In this document: piece after piece, positions 23,355 to 31,755 of the stretch
Layout of the letters: every line of letters begins with the position of its first letter
How positions within the stretch are numbered: the stretch's first letter is position 1
Source: Plantactinospora alkalitolerans
GTDB taxonomy: Bacteria; Actinomycetota; Actinomycetes; Mycobacteriales; Micromonosporaceae
Direction: 5' to 3'
Assembly (NCBI RefSeq): GCF_015690345.1
Contig: NZ_JADPUN010000262.1
Location: 1 to 35,140, forward strand
DNA length: 35,140 bases
The notes under the pieces: model-generated
The model's database searches: none
What the model saw: only the letters and a program-made list of their open reading frames with translations
Told to the model about the DNA's origin: nothing
Position numbers and translations under genes: made by a program

Positions 23355-25868
23355 CTATTCCGAGCTGATCGCTCCCAGTGGGTCGGTTCGGGCGGCTCGG
23401 CGGGCCGGCCATTCTGCCGCGAGCGCTCCGGCGATGGCCATGGCCACGAGCAGTCCGGCGATCTGTGGCAGCGGGAGCGCGGCCTGCCAGGCGGGTCTGG
23501 TGAGAACGCCGTGCTGGAACATCGCGCCGAGCAGTATGCCGACGGTAACCCCGAGCACGCCGCCGGCAATGGTGATGAGGATCGACTCCAGCCGGATCAT
23601 CGCCCGGACCTTGCGGCGCGACATGCCGATGGCCCGTAGCAGGCCGACCTCGCGGGTGCGTTCCAGGACCGAGAGCGCCAGGGTGTTGACGATGCCGAGG
23701 GCGGCGATGAGCACCGACAGACCGAGCAGCGCGATCGACACCCAGATGAATGTCGAGAGTTGGCTGGCTTCCGCGGTGATGTACTGCTCGGCGGTGTACA
23801 TGCGGACGTCCGGGCGGTCTGCGGTGGTCTCCGCCAGCTTCCGCTGGAAGGTCTCCCCGTCGCTGTCGGCGCCGATCAGCACCGTGTCGCCATTGCCCGG
23901 CCGGAAGTGCCGGTCGGCGAACTCGTCCGGCAGCAACAGCCCGGCGCCGACCAGTGCGGCGTCGGCGTAGACGCCGGTGATGGCGACTGGCACCGACTGG
24001 CCGTTGATCATGATCTGGACCGTGTCGCCTCGGGACCAGCCGCGCTCCGCCGCCAGTGCCTTGTGCACGAACGCGCCGCGGGCCAGGTCGGACGGTTCGC
24101 CCGTGCGTAGGTCCAGGTGGAGCAGGGAGCCGATGGCGGCCGGCTCGATTGCGGCGACCGGGGTCGCCTGGGCGCCGCTTCCGGCGGTGTCGCGCCGGAT
24201 CGCGCTCACCGACGTGACACCCGGCACCGCCTCGATCCGGGTCAGGATCTCGTTGCTGACCTGGCCGCCGCCGATACTCACGGCCACGAACGGCGCCCGG
24301 AGGCTGTGTTCGATGGCGGCCCGGTCGGCGTGGGTGGCGCTGGCCCCGAAGACGGCGATGCCGGTGGCCAGCGCGACCCCGACCAGCAGTGCCGCGACGG
24401 TCGCGCCGGTGCGACGGGGGTTACGGAGGGCGTTTTCGGCGGCCAGCCTGGCCAGCCAACTGGACCGGATCGGTGCGACCATCACCCGGATCAGTGGGCG
24501 GGCCAGCCGCGCGGCGAGCAGCACCGCGGCGATGAGCATGCCGAATCCGCCGGCGACGCCGGCCACGGTGAACGGCGGATGGTTGCCGAGCAGCCCCAGC
24601 AGGCAGAAGAGCACGGCTATCGCGGCCAGCGTCAGCCCGATCGCGCTTCGCCGCCGCACGGCCGTGACGGCCAGGACGAGGTCTCCCTGCAGGGCCACCA
24701 CGGGTGGCGCGGCGGCTGCCCGCCGGGCCGGCAGCCAGGCCGCCAGCATGGTGACCGCGATGCCGACGAACAGGCTCCACAGCACGGCGGTGGGCGTGAT
24801 GCGCAGGGTGTCGCCGAGGATCGGATCCTGTGCGGTGGCGAAGTCGATCATCGGGAGGGCGAGACCGAATCCGGTCGGCACGCCGACGGCGGCGGCAAGG
24901 ATGCCGATCCCGGCCGCCTCGGCCAGGACCATCACCTCGATCTGACGCCGGCTGGCGCCGACGGCACGCAGCAGGCCGAACTGCCGGGTACGTTGCCCGA
25001 CCAGCATCGCGAACGTGTTGGTGATCAGGGTGATGCCCACCAGCAGCGCGATCAGGGTGAACGTGAGGAGAATCTGGGCGGTGGTCGCCGCGTCGCCCTC
25101 CTCCTGTTCCCGTGACCGCTGGGCGAGCACGTCGCCGTCGTACGCCTCGATCCCGACGGGCAACGAGGCGGCCACGGCCTCCCGCAACTGCTGGTTGGAT
25201 ACGCCCGGCCCGGCGGTGATCTCCACCGATGTGAAGGTGCCGGGTGTCTGGAGCGCCCGGTGCGCGGTGGCGGTGTCGAAGGCGAGGGCTGGCGCGCGGC
25301 CGGGGCCGTCGCGGAGGACGGGATGATAGGAGTAGATCCCCACCACGGTGACCGTCTCCGTACCGGACTGGTGCAGTGCCTCTGTCCGGGTGCCCACCGT
25401 CAGTTCGCCGTTGCGGGCGGCCGCCTGCTCGACGGCGATCTCGCCGGGTCCCTGGGGTGCCCGCCCCTCCCTCAGCCGCAGCCGGGGCCCGTCGGTCCAG
25501 TTCGTGCCGATCAGGTCGTCGGCGAATCCGGCGGGCCGGGCGACCTTGCCGTCCTTGCCGACCACGGCCGCGTAACCGTCCACGACGCCGTCAGCCCTGG
25601 CCACGCCGGGCAGCGCCGCCAGCCGCTGCCGATCCTGTTCCGGCAGCAGGACGGGACGGAAGTCGTATCCGCCCCCGTTCTCCTGGCCGGAGGGCGCCAC
25701 CAACACCGCCACGTCGGTACGGACAGCGCCGGGACCGGGGTTGATGCTGTCGGCGAAGACGAGGGTGCCGGAGACGAACGCGACGCCGAGCACGACGGTC
25801 ACGAAGGTCATCGCCAGCCGGCCCCGGTTCGCGAAGAGGTTGCGCAACCCGATACGCCACATGTTCAT
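23355..25868 (-). CDS. FtsX/MacB-type ABC transporter permease
   Basis: This 837-residue permease has two FtsX domains, each preceded by an extracytoplasmic MacB-type domain. The first membrane helix is near residues 14-34 (LAMTFVTVVLGVAFVSGTL). Membrane helices with the family phrases VGQRTRQFGLLRAVGASRRQI and LERTREVGLLRAIGMSRRKVRAMIRLES mark the two FtsX cores. Such permeases with MacB-like ATPases move lipoproteins, peptides or antibiotics mechanically, without a classical channel. ATG 25868 overlaps the ATPase stop by four bases (ATGA), so translation is coupled. ATG 25862, six bases after GCGAGG, is an alternative. The divergent two-component pair 2 kb away is a likely regulator. Confidence 0.9.
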   Translation of the reverse strand: MNMWRIGLRNLFANRGRLAMTFVTVVLGVAFVSGTLVFADSINPGPGAVRTDVAVLVAPSGQENGGGYDFRPVLLPEQDRQRLAALPGVARADGVVDGYAAVVGKDGKVARPAGFADDLIGTNWTDGPRLRLREGRAPQGPGEIAVEQAAARNGELTVGTRTEALHQSGTETVTVVGIYSYHPVLRDGPGRAPALAFDTATAHRALQTPGTFTSVEITAGPGVSNQQLREAVAASLPVGIEAYDGDVLAQRSREQEEGDAATTAQILLTFTLIALLVGITLITNTFAMLVGQRTRQFGLLRAVGASRRQIEVMVLAEAAGIGILAAAVGVPTGFGLALPMIDFATAQDPILGDTLRITPTAVLWSLFVGIAVTMLAAWLPARRAAAAPPVVALQGDLVLAVTAVRRRSAIGLTLAAIAVLFCLLGLLGNHPPFTVAGVAGGFGMLIAAVLLAARLARPLIRVMVAPIRSSWLARLAAENALRNPRRTGATVAALLVGVALATGIAVFGASATHADRAAIEHSLRAPFVAVSIGGGQVSNEILTRIEAVPGVTSVSAIRRDTAGSGAQATPVAAIEPAAIGSLLHLDLRTGEPSDLARGAFVHKALAAERGWSRGDTVQIMINGQSVPVAITGVYADAALVGAGLLLPDEFADRHFRPGNGDTVLIGADSDGETFQRKLAETTADRPDVRMYTAEQYITAEASQLSTFIWVSIALLGLSVLIAALGIVNTLALSVLERTREVGLLRAIGMSRRKVRAMIRLESILITIAGGVLGVTVGILLGAMFQHGVLTRPAWQAALPLPQIAGLLVAMAIAGALAAEWPARRAARTDPLGAISSE

Positions 25869-26638
25869 CCTCGCGTCCGATCGAGCTTGGCCAGCCGGTG
25901 CAGCACCTGGTCCACCGTGGGCTCGGAAAACTGGTCCACCAGCCGGCCATCGGCGAGGACCAGGACCTGGTCCGCTACAGCGGCCGCCACGGGATCGTGG
26001 GTCACCATCACCACGGTCCGGCCGAACTCGTCCACCGATCGGCGCATCAGACCGAGCAGCCGGCCGCCGGTGCGGGAGTCCAGGTTTCCGGTCGGCTCGT
26101 CGGCGAAGACGATCTGCGGCTGGGTCACCAGCGCCCGAGCCAGCGCGACCCGCTGCTGCTGCCCGCCGGAGAGTTCTGCCGGCCGGTGTCCGAGCCGGCC
26201 GGCCAGGTCGAGCGCCGCCACGATGGACTCCAGCAGGGCGGCATCGGGGCGTTGCCCACCGATGGTCAGGGGCAGGATGATGTTCTCCGCGGCGGTGAGC
26301 GTCGGGACCAGGTTGAACGACTGGAACACGAACCCGATCTCGCGTCGACGCAGGTCGGTCAGTTGCCCGTCGGAGAGCGTGTCCAGGGCGGTGGCGCCGA
26401 GGTAGACCGAGCCGCCGGACGGACGGTCCAGCCCCGCCAGGCAGTGCATCAGGGTGGACTTTCCCGACCCCGAGGGCCCCATCACGGCCGTGAACCGGCC
26501 GGCGGGGATGTCGACGTCGACCGCGTCGAGCGCCACGACGCGAGCAGACCCGGTGCCGTAGACCTTGTTCAGGCCGACGGCGCGGGCGGCCGGCGGCGGC
26601 CCCTGCGGAGCCGGTACAGCTGTGGCCGAACTGATCAT
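25865..26638 (-). CDS. MacB-type ABC transporter ATPase
   Basis: This 257-residue ATPase drives the FtsX permease encoded next to it. Motifs: Walker A GPSGSGKST (54-62), Q-loop Q106 in FVFQSFNLVPTLTAAENI, signature ELSGGQQQRVALARAL (from about 155), Walker B IVFADEPTGNLD and switch His in VTHDP. The phrase FNLVPTLTAAENI is typical of the LolD/MacB/FtsE class. ATG 26638 has GGAAGG six bases upstream. The frame continues upstream, but that part is not conserved in type. Confidence 0.93.
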   Translation of the reverse strand: MISSATAVPAPQGPPPAARAVGLNKVYGTGSARVVALDAVDVDIPAGRFTAVMGPSGSGKSTLMHCLAGLDRPSGGSVYLGATALDTLSDGQLTDLRRREIGFVFQSFNLVPTLTAAENIILPLTIGGQRPDAALLESIVAALDLAGRLGHRPAELSGGQQQRVALARALVTQPQIVFADEPTGNLDSRTGGRLLGLMRRSVDEFGRTVVMVTHDPVAAAVADQVLVLADGRLVDQFSEPTVDQVLHRLAKLDRTRG

Positions 26639-26706
26639 CGTTCGCCTTCCGTTTCGAGATGCGGGGTGCCGGGGTCCGGCTGGTGGGAGGTGGGCGCGAC
26701 ACCGCT

Positions 26707-26760
26707 CCTTCGGGATGACCGGGATCCGGCACGAGCCGGCACGTCCACCGATCCCGAAGG
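26707..26760 (-). terminator. Inverted repeat, probable terminator
   Basis: CCTTCGGGAT at 26707-26716 pairs with ATCCCGAAGG at 26751-26760. A smaller CCGGC-ACGA-GCCGG hairpin (26726-26739) lies in the loop. It lies just after the stop of the minus-strand membrane protein gene at 26779 and before the ATPase start, so it likely ends or attenuates that transcript. Confidence 0.55.
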
Positions 26761-26778
26761 CACAGCGGCGATCGGAGT

Positions 26779-27690
26779 TCAACCGATGGCGGTGGGCTCG
26801 GGAACGTGCTCGACCCGTCGGCGGCGCTGTTGCCGTTCCCGCGCGTCGGCGGCGCGGCCCCAGCGGGTCCGGCTCCACGGCTTCACCACGGACAGGATGG
26901 TGGCGACCCACAGGGCGACGGTGAACGTGGCCAGGCAGGCCGTCAGGGCGAGGGCGGTCCCACCCGGCTCGCCGGCCGGGTCGACCGTACGCAGGGCGAG
27001 TTCGTCCGCCAGCGCGCTTTCGAGGGTGCCGGCCAACAGCGGGATGCTGACCGAGATGGCGAACTTGACGATCACCCACCGGTACCGGACGAGGCCCCAC
27101 TTCGTGCCGAGTGACACGACGAGGCCGGTGATGATCGACAGGAACATCGACGGGATCGCGGCCGTGAAGTCGACGACGTGCAGCAGCTCGTACGCACCGT
27201 GTCGCATCGTGTGGGAGGCGGTGGCCGAGCCGATGATCGCCAGCACGGTCATGGTGAGCGCCACACCGAGCCATCCGACGCTGAACCCGACGTGCAGGAC
27301 GAGCCAGATCTTGCGGGTCCGGGGCGACATCCGGGGAAACTGTGGCCGGCTCCGCGCCAGGATCGCAATCGACAGGGGGATGCCGAGGAGGGCGATCAGG
27401 ACCGGGATGCTGAACACGAACTGAAGCACCGCCATGGCCAGGTGCAGGACGATCGTGACCCGGCGGCTGCGCTCCGGTCCGCGCAGCGCGGCCGACACCG
27501 ACAACCCGGCCGCCAGCGAGTAGCCGACGAGGGCTGCCGTCCGGAGCACGACGAGGCCGGAGCCGTTCAGCAGCAGCACCACGTTCAACAGGGCGAAGCA
27601 GGCGAAGGCCCAGTGCAACATCGTGAGCGCCCGAGGCGTGGCCTCATGGCCGGTCGGGTTGCCGGAACCAGGTGGCATGTCGGGATCCAT
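26779..27690 (-). CDS. Multi-pass membrane protein, DUF2269-like
   Basis: The protein has about 303 residues and roughly eight hydrophobic helices. The stretch IWLVLHVGFSVGWLGVALTMTVL and the later ELLHVVDFTAAIPSMFLSIITGL resemble the DUF2269 family of small integral membrane proteins; this is a pattern impression only. The C-terminus is highly basic and cytosolic. ATG 27690 was chosen, ATG 27678 and 27726 are alternatives, and none has a strong ribosome binding site. It lies between the ABC transporter and the histidine kinase gene and may belong to the same response unit. The function is unknown. Confidence 0.65.
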   Translation of the reverse strand: MDPDMPPGSGNPTGHEATPRALTMLHWAFACFALLNVVLLLNGSGLVVLRTAALVGYSLAAGLSVSAALRGPERSRRVTIVLHLAMAVLQFVFSIPVLIALLGIPLSIAILARSRPQFPRMSPRTRKIWLVLHVGFSVGWLGVALTMTVLAIIGSATASHTMRHGAYELLHVVDFTAAIPSMFLSIITGLVVSLGTKWGLVRYRWVIVKFAISVSIPLLAGTLESALADELALRTVDPAGEPGGTALALTACLATFTVALWVATILSVVKPWSRTRWGRAADARERQQRRRRVEHVPEPTAIG

Positions 27691-27841
27691 GTTTGAAAAA
27701 CTAGGTTCGCCCGAGCTGGGTGGCATCGCTCGATGTGACCCGGATCGGTGGTCGATGGTCGGCGGATCCGGCGACGGACGCTACTTTCGATTGAATCCGA
27801 CGGTGGAGGCGCGGTGCCGCCGACCTCAGTAGTCTTCCGGT

Positions 27842-28969
27842 ATGGGGCCTGGGCAGCGTCGCGTTGTCGACGTGCTACTCGCCGCGGTCTGCGTACTGGC
27901 CGGTGCCTGGGATGGTCTCCAGTCCGGCCTCTTCAACGGCTCCCCGCTCGTCAACGAGCGGGCGCCGCTGGCGGTCAACGTGGTACTGGGGATCCTCACC
28001 GGACTCGCCGTCCTGGTTCGGCGCAGTCGTCCGATGCTGCTGTACGGCTCCGCTCTGCTGTGCTGGGGTGTCGTGAGCGCGTACCCGGCCCTGCTGATGG
28101 CGCAGTTCTCCCTCGGCGCCCATGTCCGCTCCGCCTGGCACCGGGTCGTCCTCACCGCCACCATGCTGGCCCTCGTGACCGGGCCGTTGTGGCGGGCGGG
28201 CGGTGGTGACTCGGCCGTACCGATCAGCTTCGCGCTCTGTATCGGGCCCGTGCTGGTCGGTCTCTATCTGACGTCCCGTCGGGAGGTGTTGGCCAGTCTG
28301 GAGGAGCGCGCCCTGCGCAACGAGCGCGAGGAGCGGCTGCGGATCGACCAGGCCCGTGCCGAGGAGCGGGCCCAGATCGCCCGGGACATGCACGATGTGG
28401 TCACCCATCGGGTGTCCCTCATGGTGCTGCACGCCACGGCGCTGGAGTCGGCGCAGGGGCGGGACGCGGTGGCGATCGCGAGCCAGATCCAGGGCATTGG
28501 TCGCGCCGCGCTGAACGAGCTTCGTACGCTGGTCGGGGTGTTACGCGACGGCGCCGCCGCGCCGCTGCGACCGCAGCCGGGGGTTAACGACCTTGAGGAA
28601 CTGGTCGCCTCGTCGGTGGCGCTCGGCCTGGCGGTCGAGTTGAGGGTCGAGGACGGGCTGCGGGCGCCGGCCCTGGTGGAGCACGCGGTCTACCGGGTGG
28701 TCCAGGAGGCTCTCACGAACGTGCACAAGCACGCCAGCGACGCCCGGACCACGGTCACCGTCGGTACGGACGGCGACGGCGTGCTGCTGGTCGTCCGCGA
28801 CAGCGGCAGCGCCCCGATGCTGGACGTGGCTCCCGGCGGTGGGCACGGGCTGCTCGGAATCTCCGAACGCGTCCGGTTGGTCGGGGGCACGCTCCGCACC
28901 CGACGGCTACCCGGAGGCGGGTTCGAGGTGCTGGCCAGGATGCCGATGGTGAGCGAGGTGCTGCGATGA
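27842..28969 (+). CDS. NarL-type sensor histidine kinase
   Basis: This 375-residue kinase has five membrane helices (residues about 8-25, 45-61, 66-90, 102-117, 127-145). A coiled coil (150-178) and the HisKA_3 dimerisation helix with the phosphorylated His184 in ARDMHDVVTHR follow. The ATP-binding domain has Asn293 in QEALTNVHKHA and the G-box GGHGLLGISERV. The small extracellular loops suggest intramembrane sensing, as in kinases that watch antibiotic or lipid damage. It overlaps its response regulator by four bases (ATGA). A TTA leucine codon lies at 28541. The ribosome binding site is weak. Confidence 0.92.
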   Translation: MGPGQRRVVDVLLAAVCVLAGAWDGLQSGLFNGSPLVNERAPLAVNVVLGILTGLAVLVRRSRPMLLYGSALLCWGVVSAYPALLMAQFSLGAHVRSAWHRVVLTATMLALVTGPLWRAGGGDSAVPISFALCIGPVLVGLYLTSRREVLASLEERALRNEREERLRIDQARAEERAQIARDMHDVVTHRVSLMVLHATALESAQGRDAVAIASQIQGIGRAALNELRTLVGVLRDGAAAPLRPQPGVNDLEELVASSVALGLAVELRVEDGLRAPALVEHAVYRVVQEALTNVHKHASDARTTVTVGTDGDGVLLVVRDSGSAPMLDVAPGGGHGLLGISERVRLVGGTLRTRRLPGGGFEVLARMPMVSEVLR

Positions 28970-29616
28970 TCCGGCTGTTGATCGTCGACGACGAGTGGAT
29001 GGTCCGCGCCATGCTCCGCACGATCATGGAGGCCTACGACGACATCGACATCGTGGGTGAGGCCGGGAACGGCGACGAGGCGGTGCGGCAGTCGCACGCC
29101 CTGCGCCCCGACGTCGTGTTGATGGACATCCGGATGCCCCGCGCCGACGGCCTCACCGCGACCGCGGCACTGTCCCGGTTCGCGGTACCGCCGAAAGTCG
29201 TCGTCCTGACCACGTTCGACCTCGACGAGTACGTCCAGACGGCGCTGCGGCACGGCGCGGTCGGCTTCCTGCTCAAGGACGCCACCGCCGACCAGATGGC
29301 CGCCGCCGTGCGCAGCGCCGCCGCCGGGGACGCCATGCTCTCCCCACAGGTCACCCGCAAGCTGCTGCACCGGTTCGCCGAGCCGGTCAGCCCGCGCCGC
29401 GAGGCGGCCGTCCGCCAGTTGAGGGTGCTCACGGACAAGGAGCGGGAGGTACTGGTGGCCGTCGGTGAAGGACTGACCAACAGCGACATCGGTCGGCGCC
29501 TGCACCTGAGCGAGGCCACCGTGAAGAGCCATGTCAGCCGGCTCCTCGCCAAGCTGCAACTGACCAACCGGGTGCAGGCGGCGATCCTCGCGTACCACGC
29601 CGGCCTGGTCAGCTGA
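28966..29616 (+). CDS. NarL/FixJ family response regulator
   Basis: This 216-residue regulator has a receiver domain with phosphoacceptor Asp54 in VVLMDIRMPRADG, plus acidic pocket residues in IVDDE near the N-terminus. The LuxR-type DNA-binding domain (about 148-210) reads LTDKEREVLVAVGEGLTNSDIGRRL and so on. The ATG overlaps the kinase stop, so both are made from one mRNA. The likely target is the FtsX/MacB transporter and membrane protein genes on the other strand, inferred from position. Confidence 0.94.
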   Translation: MIRLLIVDDEWMVRAMLRTIMEAYDDIDIVGEAGNGDEAVRQSHALRPDVVLMDIRMPRADGLTATAALSRFAVPPKVVVLTTFDLDEYVQTALRHGAVGFLLKDATADQMAAAVRSAAAGDAMLSPQVTRKLLHRFAEPVSPRREAAVRQLRVLTDKEREVLVAVGEGLTNSDIGRRLHLSEATVKSHVSRLLAKLQLTNRVQAAILAYHAGLVS

Positions 29617-29640
29617 GCGCCGCCCGCGCCTCAGGCCGGG

Positions 29641-30147
29641 TCAGAAGGTGCTGATGTCGAACCGCGTCGCCCTGGTGCTGACGGGGCCACGACTGAGCTC
29701 GTTGCCGTCGATGTCGAGCGCCCGGAACGTGCCATCGCTGGTCAGCCTGTCGCCGTCCACCCGGGCGTGGTGCAGGGCCCGAACCTCGCCGTTGTAGCGG
29801 TGTGGCAACCCTCTCAGGTCGTCCGGCAGCACCTGCCACAGCGTGAAGGTGACCGTACGCCGTCCGGTGGCCTCCCACCGTCCGGTGGCGATGTGGATGC
29901 CCTGCGCGAACGACAGGAAGAAGCCGCCCGGCAGGAAGGTGAACAGGGCGACCTCCTCCTCGTGCGGCAGGGTGACCACACCGCGCCAGGTGCCCAGCAC
30001 CGGGCTGCTGGACCCTCCGTGGCCGGTCGGGGAGGCCTCGGCCATCTCACTCGTGCTCAGCGCGGCGCCGACCGCCAGTGCGCCGACCGCAGCGCCCGTA
30101 CCGGCGGCGCGCCCGAGAAACCGCCTGCGGTCCACGTGACCTGTCAT
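29641..30147 (-). CDS. Tat-exported beta-rich protein of unknown function
   Basis: The 168-residue precursor begins MTGHVDRRRFLGRAAG, a twin-arginine signal with a hydrophobic part and an alanine-rich end near SEMAEAS. The mature part of about 130 residues is rich in short strands (LGTWRGVVTLPHEEEVALFTF and ATGRWEATGRRTVTFTLWQ) and looks like a small lipocalin-type barrel, but I cannot name the family. ATG 30147 was chosen because GAGGTG lies seven bases upstream; the longer frame to 30219 is unlikely. It converges with the response regulator gene, 24 bases apart. Confidence 0.8.
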   Translation of the reverse strand: MTGHVDRRRFLGRAAGTGAAVGALAVGAALSTSEMAEASPTGHGGSSSPVLGTWRGVVTLPHEEEVALFTFLPGGFFLSFAQGIHIATGRWEATGRRTVTFTLWQVLPDDLRGLPHRYNGEVRALHHARVDGDRLTSDGTFRALDIDGNELSRGPVSTRATRFDISTF

Positions 30148-30459
30148 GGGAAACACCTCACAAAGATCTCGTACGGATTGGACCGACCGACCGTACGGCG
30201 GCGGCCCGCCCGTCCACATCGATCGTTGGAGTGCGAATCCACAGGTCCCGCCCCACCCTTTGGCTGAGCCGGTCGGCCGAACCCCGGCCTTCCGCGCTGA
30301 CAGCGGATGATCAGGGCGTTTCTGATTGGGTGATCGTCTAGGTGCGGATGATCTGGATTTGTGAACGAGACGATGATCCGTACCTGGGCGCCGGACGATC
30401 TGTGGAAGGTTGCGGCGTCGGTCGCTCTAGGTATTGGTCTTTTCGCGTCGTCACTCCGT
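30148..30459. other. 312-bp intergenic region
   Basis: This gap separates the Tat protein gene from the 3' end of the TPR-like gene. The part at about 30300-30450 is less GC-rich than its surroundings and holds one possible transposase fragment. No RNA gene or convincing terminator is visible. Confidence 0.5.
30361..30414 (+). pseudogene. Possible remnant of a transposase N-terminus
   Basis: GTG 30361 is followed by codons reading MIRTWAPDDLWKVAA after three residues. The xWxPDDLWxxA pattern is like the first residues of IS5-type transposases in actinomycetes. The following codons lose any likeness. If real, this is the left scrap of an insertion sequence. A chance match is quite possible over so few residues. 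Confidence 0.25.
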
Positions 30460-31524
30460 TCACTCGGAATTGCGGATGGTCGGCCACTCCGTCGGGATGA
30501 AGTCGTCGGGCGCGTTCAAAACGTTGATCATCCGCTGGCGGATGCTCTCGTGCATCAACGGTCCCCAGGGGAACTTCGTCGGGTACTGCACGATGTTCGC
30601 GAAGACGTTCGCCGGCCCGTCGTTCTGCTCCAGGTACTGGATGGCGGCCTGGGTACAGACATAGTCGGCGTACGCCAGCGCCTGGTGGGCGGTGGTCATC
30701 AGGGCCTCGGTGCCGGGCTGGTGGCGCAGGTACGGCTCGAACCACGGCAGGTCGACCCCGGGCATCGGGGTGGGTTGGAACTGAAGATCGTTGGAGAGCA
30801 CGATCGGCAGCGGGTCGTCCTTGATCCCGTTGGCCTGGGCGAGCATCTGGGCACCGGCCAGGACGCCGCCGGGCTCGGCCAGGTCGAGCAACCGCTGCCG
30901 GCCGATGACCACGTGCTGATTCTTCTGCATGTACCTGTCGAGACCCAGTGGATCGTCCGGGAAGTCGAACGCGATCTCGGCCAGCGCCTCGACCCGATCC
31001 TTCCGGCCACGGTTGTTGTAGTAGGTGATCATCCAGCTCATCGCCTTCGGGGCGTACTGCGGGTCGCTGGTGGCCCGTGCCTGGGCCATCGCGTCGCGGG
31101 CCTTGTCATGGTCGCCCGCCCGCTCGTGGTTCAGGGCGATGTGGAACCAGGCGACCGCGCTGTAGCCGAGCCGGTACGGCTCCAGGAGCGCATGCCACAA
31201 CTCCGTCGCCCGCTCGTAGTTCTCCATCCGGGTCCAGTGGCCGGCGAGCAGCAGCTTCGCCGCAGGCGTGTAGATTGGATGGTCACCCTCGGCGGCGATC
31301 CGTAACCCGTCCACACTGCTCGCGAGCTGTCGGTGCGTGTACGGGACCGCCTTCGCCAAGGCGAGAAGGAACGCCGCCTCGATCCGGTAGGGAGCACCCG
31401 GGGCAGCCTCCGCGAGCCCTTTGAGCTGGCCGACGGCCGACTCCGGCTCGCCGGTCAACAACAACTCGAATGCGTCCCGGCACACCGCCGCGCGGCGGAG
31501 ACGTTCGGCATTGGTCTGGTCCAT
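30460..31524 (-). CDS. TPR-like helical repeat protein, unknown function
   Basis: The protein is 354 residues. The first 200 residues are paired helices with TPR-like spacing (AAKLLLAGHWTRMENYERATELWHALLEPY, in two parts, then WFHIALNHERAGDHDKARDAMAQA). The C-terminal 150 residues (including QAANG-type loops and FANIVQYPTKFPWGPLMHESI) are unlike any family I know. No signal peptide is present, so it is cytosolic. ATG 31524 has GAGGAGG six bases upstream; the open frame further upstream is not coding. A TTA codon for Leu74 lies at 31303-31305. It diverges from the acylase gene. Confidence 0.75.
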   Translation of the reverse strand: MDQTNAERLRRAAVCRDAFELLLTGEPESAVGQLKGLAEAAPGAPYRIEAAFLLALAKAVPYTHRQLASSVDGLRIAAEGDHPIYTPAAKLLLAGHWTRMENYERATELWHALLEPYRLGYSAVAWFHIALNHERAGDHDKARDAMAQARATSDPQYAPKAMSWMITYYNNRGRKDRVEALAEIAFDFPDDPLGLDRYMQKNQHVVIGRQRLLDLAEPGGVLAGAQMLAQANGIKDDPLPIVLSNDLQFQPTPMPGVDLPWFEPYLRHQPGTEALMTTAHQALAYADYVCTQAAIQYLEQNDGPANVFANIVQYPTKFPWGPLMHESIRQRMINVLNAPDDFIPTEWPTIRNSE

Positions 31525-31755
31525 GGGTCCCTCCTCGGCAGTCAGAGCAGCCGTAAGGAAGCTACACCGTGCCGCGACTCGACTACATAACGTATCTTCC
31601 GCTGTCTTGCGCCGCGGACGCCGGAACGTCACGGAACTCGCCCGTTCCGGCCCGCCCATGCCCTGGTTCCACCTGGCCGACCGGCGCCATACATCCACGG
31701 GATGACAACTATCGGGCGATGCCCCATGGGTGGCACCGCACCTAGCTTTCTTGAC

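Noticed and set aside
23355-26732. A single 1,125-codon frame covering the permease and antisense or shifted ATPase sequence
   Set aside because: Its upstream third is the ATPase gene read in the wrong frame. The real permease starts at 25868 with an ATGA overlap.
30361-31305. A 314-codon plus-strand gene opposite the TPR-like gene
   Set aside because: Beyond the first 18 codons the sequence is antisense to a well-supported gene with a good ribosome binding site. Only a short transposase-like start remains.
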